From contig NZ_JALGQH010000001.1 of NCBI RefSeq assembly GCF_022810305.1, positions 372,001-436,000 of the forward strand: a DNA stretch of 64,000 nt. Reading direction: 5' to 3'. Below are positions 61,094 to 64,000 of the stretch, one piece after another. The translations under genes were made by a program, and so were the position numbers. Position 1 is the first letter of the stretch. Every line of letters begins with the position of its first letter. The notes under the pieces were generated by a model. It had not been told where the DNA came from, made no database searches, and worked only from the letters and a program-made list of their open reading frames with translations. The stretch comes from Rhodococcus sp. ARC_M6 (GTDB taxonomy: Bacteria > Actinomycetota > Actinomycetes > Mycobacteriales > Mycobacteriaceae).

Positions 61094-61894
61094 ATGTCGT
61101 CATCGAACTCGGATCGCCCTGTGCGTCCTGTAGCCCTGGTCACCGGTCCCACTTCAGGACTCGGTGCTGGATTCGCCAAAAAATATGCATCGCTCGGTTA
61201 CGACCTGGTACTTGTTGCTCGCGATGAAGTGAGACTGCACGATCTTGCGTCGGAACTGTCCACCATGTTCAGTACCGAATCCGAAATTCTTGTTGCCGAC
61301 CTTGCGACGGAACCGGGGCGAGAAGCCGTCGCTGATCGCTTGGCCAAAGGCGTCGAAGTTCTGGTCAACAACGCCGGGTTCGGTACGTCGGGTGAATTCT
61401 GGACTGCCGATCCTGCGCTCCTGCAATCTCAACTCGATGTCAATGTCACTGCCGTGATGCGTCTGACCCGCGCCGTATTGCCCAGCATGATCGCGTCCGC
61501 GCACGGAACGATCCTCAACGTCGCGAGTGTGGCTGGGTTGCTGCCCGGGACCAGTTCGGCGTACTCGGCCAGCAAGGCTTACGTGATCTCGTTCACCGAA
61601 GGGTTGTCCGGAGGATTAGCCGGAACGGGTGTTCAGGTCCAGGCTCTGTGCCCAGGTTTCATTCATACCGAGTTCCACGAGCGGGCCGGGCTCGAGATGT
61701 CCGCGATGCCGAAGGCGATGTGGTTGAGCGTCGATCAGGTGGTCGCGGCATCGATGAAAGACTTGGCAGACAACAAGGTCATCAGCATTCCCGGAATCCA
61801 GTACAAGGTGCTCACTACTGCCGGTCGTCTCATTCCCAAGTGGCTGATTCGCAAGATGACCAAACTTGTCGCCCGAGGTCAGGGTCGCACGTAA
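61094..61894 (+). CDS. SDR-family oxidoreductase (DltE/YqjQ-like)
   Basis: A 266-residue short-chain dehydrogenase: cofactor motif TGPTSGLGAGF, VNNAGFG, Ser in VASVAG and Tyr-x3-Lys (AYSASKAY). The C-terminus (IPKWLIRKMTKLVARGQGR) is basic and hydrophobic and may touch the membrane. ATG 61094 is chosen because TAGCGT at 61081-61086 looks like a -10 of a leaderless transcript; GTG 61085 would lie in the promoter. The substrate is unknown. Confidence 0.8.
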   Translation: MSSSNSDRPVRPVALVTGPTSGLGAGFAKKYASLGYDLVLVARDEVRLHDLASELSTMFSTESEILVADLATEPGREAVADRLAKGVEVLVNNAGFGTSGEFWTADPALLQSQLDVNVTAVMRLTRAVLPSMIASAHGTILNVASVAGLLPGTSSAYSASKAYVISFTEGLSGGLAGTGVQVQALCPGFIHTEFHERAGLEMSAMPKAMWLSVDQVVAASMKDLADNKVISIPGIQYKVLTTAGRLIPKWLIRKMTKLVARGQGRT

Positions 61895-61948
61895 ATGTCG
61901 AGTCCAATGATTATTGCCACGGCGCCGCGGTCGGTAGGCTGAGCACTC

Positions 61949-62482
61949 ATGAGCGATCGTGATGATTTGGCAGCGCTGGTGCGCGAGTTGGCTGTTGTAC
62001 ACGGAAAAGTGACGTTGTCCTCGGGCAAGGAAGCCGACTACTACGTAGATCTTCGTCGCGCGACGCTTCACCACAAGGCCGCGCCGTTGATCGGCTCGTT
62101 GCTGCGTGACCTGGTTGCAGATTGGGATTTTGACGCCGTCGGTGGTTTGACGATGGGCGCAGACCCCGTCGCGATGGCGATCATGCACGCTCCCGGTCGT
62201 CCGATCGACGCGTTTGTCGTTCGTAAGGCTGCCAAGGCTCACGGAATGCAGCGCCAGATCGAGGGTCCTGATGTGGTCGGCAAGCGCGTTCTTGTTGTCG
62301 AGGACACCACGACGACCGGCAATTCTCCGCTGACGGCGGTCAAAGCCCTTCGCGACGCCGGCGCCATCGTGGTCGGTGTGGCAACGGTGGTGGACCGGGC
62401 GACGGGCGCAGACGCCGTCATCGGAGCCGAAGGCGTCGAGTACCGCTCATTGCTGGGCTTGGAAGACCTCAACCTAGGCTGA
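61949..62482 (+). CDS. pyrE: orotate phosphoribosyltransferase
   Basis: A 177-residue type I phosphoribosyltransferase converting orotate and PRPP to OMP in pyrimidine synthesis. PRPP-binding motif VLVVEDTTTTGNSP (about 111-124), the catalytic-loop Lys pair (VVRKAAKAHGMQRQIEG) and the N-terminal FYVDLRR-type element (YYVDLRRATLH). A TAGGCT -10-like box ends 8 bases before the ATG, so translation is probably leaderless. Followed by a terminator. Confidence 0.93.
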   Translation: MSDRDDLAALVRELAVVHGKVTLSSGKEADYYVDLRRATLHHKAAPLIGSLLRDLVADWDFDAVGGLTMGADPVAMAIMHAPGRPIDAFVVRKAAKAHGMQRQIEGPDVVGKRVLVVEDTTTTGNSPLTAVKALRDAGAIVVGVATVVDRATGADAVIGAEGVEYRSLLGLEDLNLG

Positions 62483-62491
62483 CGCTTGTGC

Positions 62492-62521
62492 GCCTTTTGG
62501 TAGTGGGCGCTACCAAAAGGC
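62492..62521. terminator. bidirectional terminator between pyrE and marR-type gene
   Basis: GCCTTTTGGTAG with its exact complement around six bases. The T/A-rich part of the stem serves both directions. Confidence 0.8.
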
Positions 62522-62965
62522 TCACGGGGCGGAACGCCCGTTGATCATGGATCGCAGTTCGGCGAGTCCTTGCGTCAGCCTCTCGATCTGCTCGGGTTCG
62601 AGATGGCTGAAGTGTGGGACCAGAGCGTCGGCGATTGCGTTTCGCCCGTCGGCGAGAGTCTTCTGTCCGACGTCGGTCATTGCGACTCTGACTGCTCGGG
62701 CATCGTCAGGGTCGGAGCTGCGTTCGACGAGTCCGCGTTCGCTGAGGGTGCGTAGGACAGCGGTCGCCGACGGTTGTGATGAATGGTCGAGACGGGCGAA
62801 GTCGCTGACACGCATTTCGCCGTGTTCTTCGAGCAGAGCCAGTGCGCGCAGCCACGTTCGGGGATAGCGTTCCGGGGCAAGCGAAGTCGCCATTTTTGTG
62901 AAGCGGTGAGTGTTGCTCACCAGCTCGACCAGTAGGTCGTGCAGTCGCTGTTCTTGGTCTGGCAC
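62522..62965 (-). CDS. MarR-family transcriptional regulator
   Basis: A 147-residue winged-helix regulator (MRVSDFARLDHSSQPSATAVLRTLSERGLVERSSDPDDARAVRVAMT) with helical dimerisation ends. MarR proteins usually repress a neighbour and respond to phenolic or drug-like ligands. It is divergent from the acyltransferase gene; a TCATT-N9-AATGA repeat (62973-62991) lies just before its start and may be its operator. Confidence 0.88.
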   Translation of the reverse strand: MPDQEQRLHDLLVELVSNTHRFTKMATSLAPERYPRTWLRALALLEEHGEMRVSDFARLDHSSQPSATAVLRTLSERGLVERSSDPDDARAVRVAMTDVGQKTLADGRNAIADALVPHFSHLEPEQIERLTQGLAELRSMINGRSAP

Positions 62966-62972
62966 GCCCGTA

Positions 62973-62991
62973 TCATTTCATAGGGTAATGA
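62973..62991. promoter_or_regulatory. putative MarR operator
   Basis: TCATT and AATGA arms separated by nine bases, eight bases upstream of the MarR start codon in the 60-90 base divergent region. Short arms, so only suggestive. Confidence 0.4.
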
Positions 62992-63055
62992 GTGTGTAAA
63001 ACTTCTCGTCGATGACGCCGGGCGCCCAGTGTCTACTATCGGTGAGGTAGATGCT

Positions 63056-63760
63056 GTGCAACTGGACGGGGATGTCGGCGTGCTCTATCGGCTATTCAAG
63101 TATGTATTGATCGGGCCGGTTCTCTGGGTGTTCGGGCGGCCGACGATAGAAGGCCGCAGCAACATTCCGAAACATGGCCCGGTGATTCTCGCGGGCAACC
63201 ATCGAGCCGTCGTGGACTCGTTTTTTCTTGTGCTGATGGTGCGTCGGCGGATTACGTTTGTCGCCAAGAGTGAGTACTTCACGGGCAGCGGCATCAAGGG
63301 TGCGTTGCAACGTTGGTTCTTCGGCGGAGCTGGTCAGGTTCCGATCGATCGCACGGGGGCCGACGCGTCGCGTGCTGCGCTCGACACCGCGATCGGAATC
63401 CTCGACACGGGTGGGGTGTGGGGGATTTATCCCGAGGGGACACGTTCGCCGGATGGACGCTTGCACAAGGGTAAGACGGGCGTCGTACGCGTTGCACTGG
63501 AAACCGGAGTCCCGGTCATTCCCGTTGTTGTTCACGGTGGTGACGCTGTGAATCCGCCCGGAACCAAGATGTGGCGATTCAGCAAGGTTCGAATCGTTGT
63601 GGGGGAACCTATCGATTTTTCGCGGTACCGCGAACTGCGGGCCAATCAGGCCGTGGTGCGCGCCGCGACAGACGAACTGATGGCAATTCTGTGCGACCTC
63701 TCCGGTCAGGACTACGTCGACGAATACGGCGCGGACGTCAAATCCCGCGATGCTGCCTGA
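63056..63760 (+). CDS. 1-acyl-sn-glycerol-3-phosphate acyltransferase-like
   Basis: A PlsC-type acyltransferase of 234 residues. Catalytic HX4D in GNHRAVVDSFF; glycerol-phosphate motif VPIDRTGADASRAAL; PEGTRSPDGRLHKGKTG; VPVIPVVVHGG. It acylates lysophosphatidate or a related lysolipid at the inner membrane. The frame opens at GTG 63029; GTG 63056 has a better ribosome site (GAGGT, 7-8 bases upstream) and is preferred, with the longer form possible (243 residues). Confidence 0.85.
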   Translation: MQLDGDVGVLYRLFKYVLIGPVLWVFGRPTIEGRSNIPKHGPVILAGNHRAVVDSFFLVLMVRRRITFVAKSEYFTGSGIKGALQRWFFGGAGQVPIDRTGADASRAALDTAIGILDTGGVWGIYPEGTRSPDGRLHKGKTGVVRVALETGVPVIPVVVHGGDAVNPPGTKMWRFSKVRIVVGEPIDFSRYRELRANQAVVRAATDELMAILCDLSGQDYVDEYGADVKSRDAA

Positions 63761-63848
63761 AATACCCAGTACGGTCGACTCGGACGCGGTACCACCTCCG
63801 TCTCGGACGGTCTTTCACTCTGGTGCCGCAAAGCGAGGAGGACTTGGC

Positions 63849-64000
63849 ATGGCAGGTAAATGGGGCATCGAGCACGCAGTTTTCGCGGCAGCGACGGCGG
63901 CAACCGTAGCGGGAGCAGTGCTCGGCAACGAGCGTGTTCAGCAGATCGCCAAGCCGCTGATCGCGCCGTCGCTCGCAGCGCGGGTGTTGCGCAAGCGATC
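63849..64000 (+). CDS. start of a YhhN/lysoplasmalogenase-like membrane protein (partial)
   Basis: ATG 63849, with AGGAGG 7-12 bases upstream, opens a frame to the end of the window (50 codons): MAGKWGIEHAVFAAATAATV, GAVLGNERVQQIAKPLIAPS, then LAARVLRKR. A hydrophobic first helix and the KPLIAPSLA segment recall the YhhN family. Too short to be sure; the remainder is outside the window. Confidence 0.5.
   Translation, partial: MAGKWGIEHAVFAAATAATVAGAVLGNERVQQIAKPLIAPSLAARVLRKR

Overview
The window is high-G+C actinobacterial DNA and most resembles a Rhodococcus chromosome of the R. erythropolis/qingshengii type. This rests on mycolate-actinomycete gene families (IniBAC, type II flavohemoglobin, mycofactocin-type SDRs, DUF222/HNH), on HspR/HAIR heat-shock control, and on several near-leaderless genes with a TAGCGT-type -10. 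The species is an inference. No rRNA, tRNA, CRISPR array or insertion sequence was found.

Layout. (1) 1-7.9 kb: the end of an S9 peptidase, a dispersed palindromic repeat, an EtfD-type membrane Fe-S oxidoreductase with a long AKAPG-repeat tail, and two tandem secreted S1 proteases. (2) 8-19.4 kb: an expanded ini locus. A truncated Hsp70-like membrane protein, the MalT-like regulator IniR and a full-length Hsp70-like membrane protein run leftward; iniB-iniA-iniC (Gly/Ala-rich protein plus two dynamin-like GTPases) run rightward from a shared control region carrying repeated ATCCCC/GGGGAT boxes. (3) 19.4-27.2 kb: an MFS exporter, an LLM oxidoreductase, a small membrane protein, the dnaK-grpE-dnaJ-hspR operon and a 62-aa orphan protein. 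(4) 27.6-38.8 kb: a branched-chain-type ABC importer, an orphan NarL-type regulator flanked by two related small proteins, a Baeyer-Villiger monooxygenase with two mycofactocin-type SDRs, and an SOS-boxed DUF222/HNH gene. (5) 38.9-51.6 kb: an accessory steroid-type catabolic region with ketosteroid isomerase, HsaB-, HsaC-, HsaA- and KshA-like enzymes, PadR and IclR regulators, an FMN hydroxyacid oxidase, a sulfatase and an acyl-CoA ligase. (6) 51.7-56.3 kb: a nitric oxide synthase oxygenase beside two globin-reductase fusions and one free reductase. (7) 56.4-64 kb: clpB, two membrane-anchored proteins, an SDR, pyrE, a MarR regulator, an acyltransferase and the start of a YhhN-like gene.

How the parts connect. 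dnaK and clpB carry the same pair of signals, a SigR/SigH-type promoter (GGAAY-N18-GTT) and a HAIR operator, so HspR, encoded in the dnaK operon, probably controls both. From memory, blocks of the window follow the M. tuberculosis order (Rv0338c-0343, Rv0350-0353, Rv0382c-0385), with the catabolic and NOS genes as additions between them. The least described candidates are the NOS/flavohemoglobin island and the ini locus with two membrane-tailed Hsp70-like proteins.
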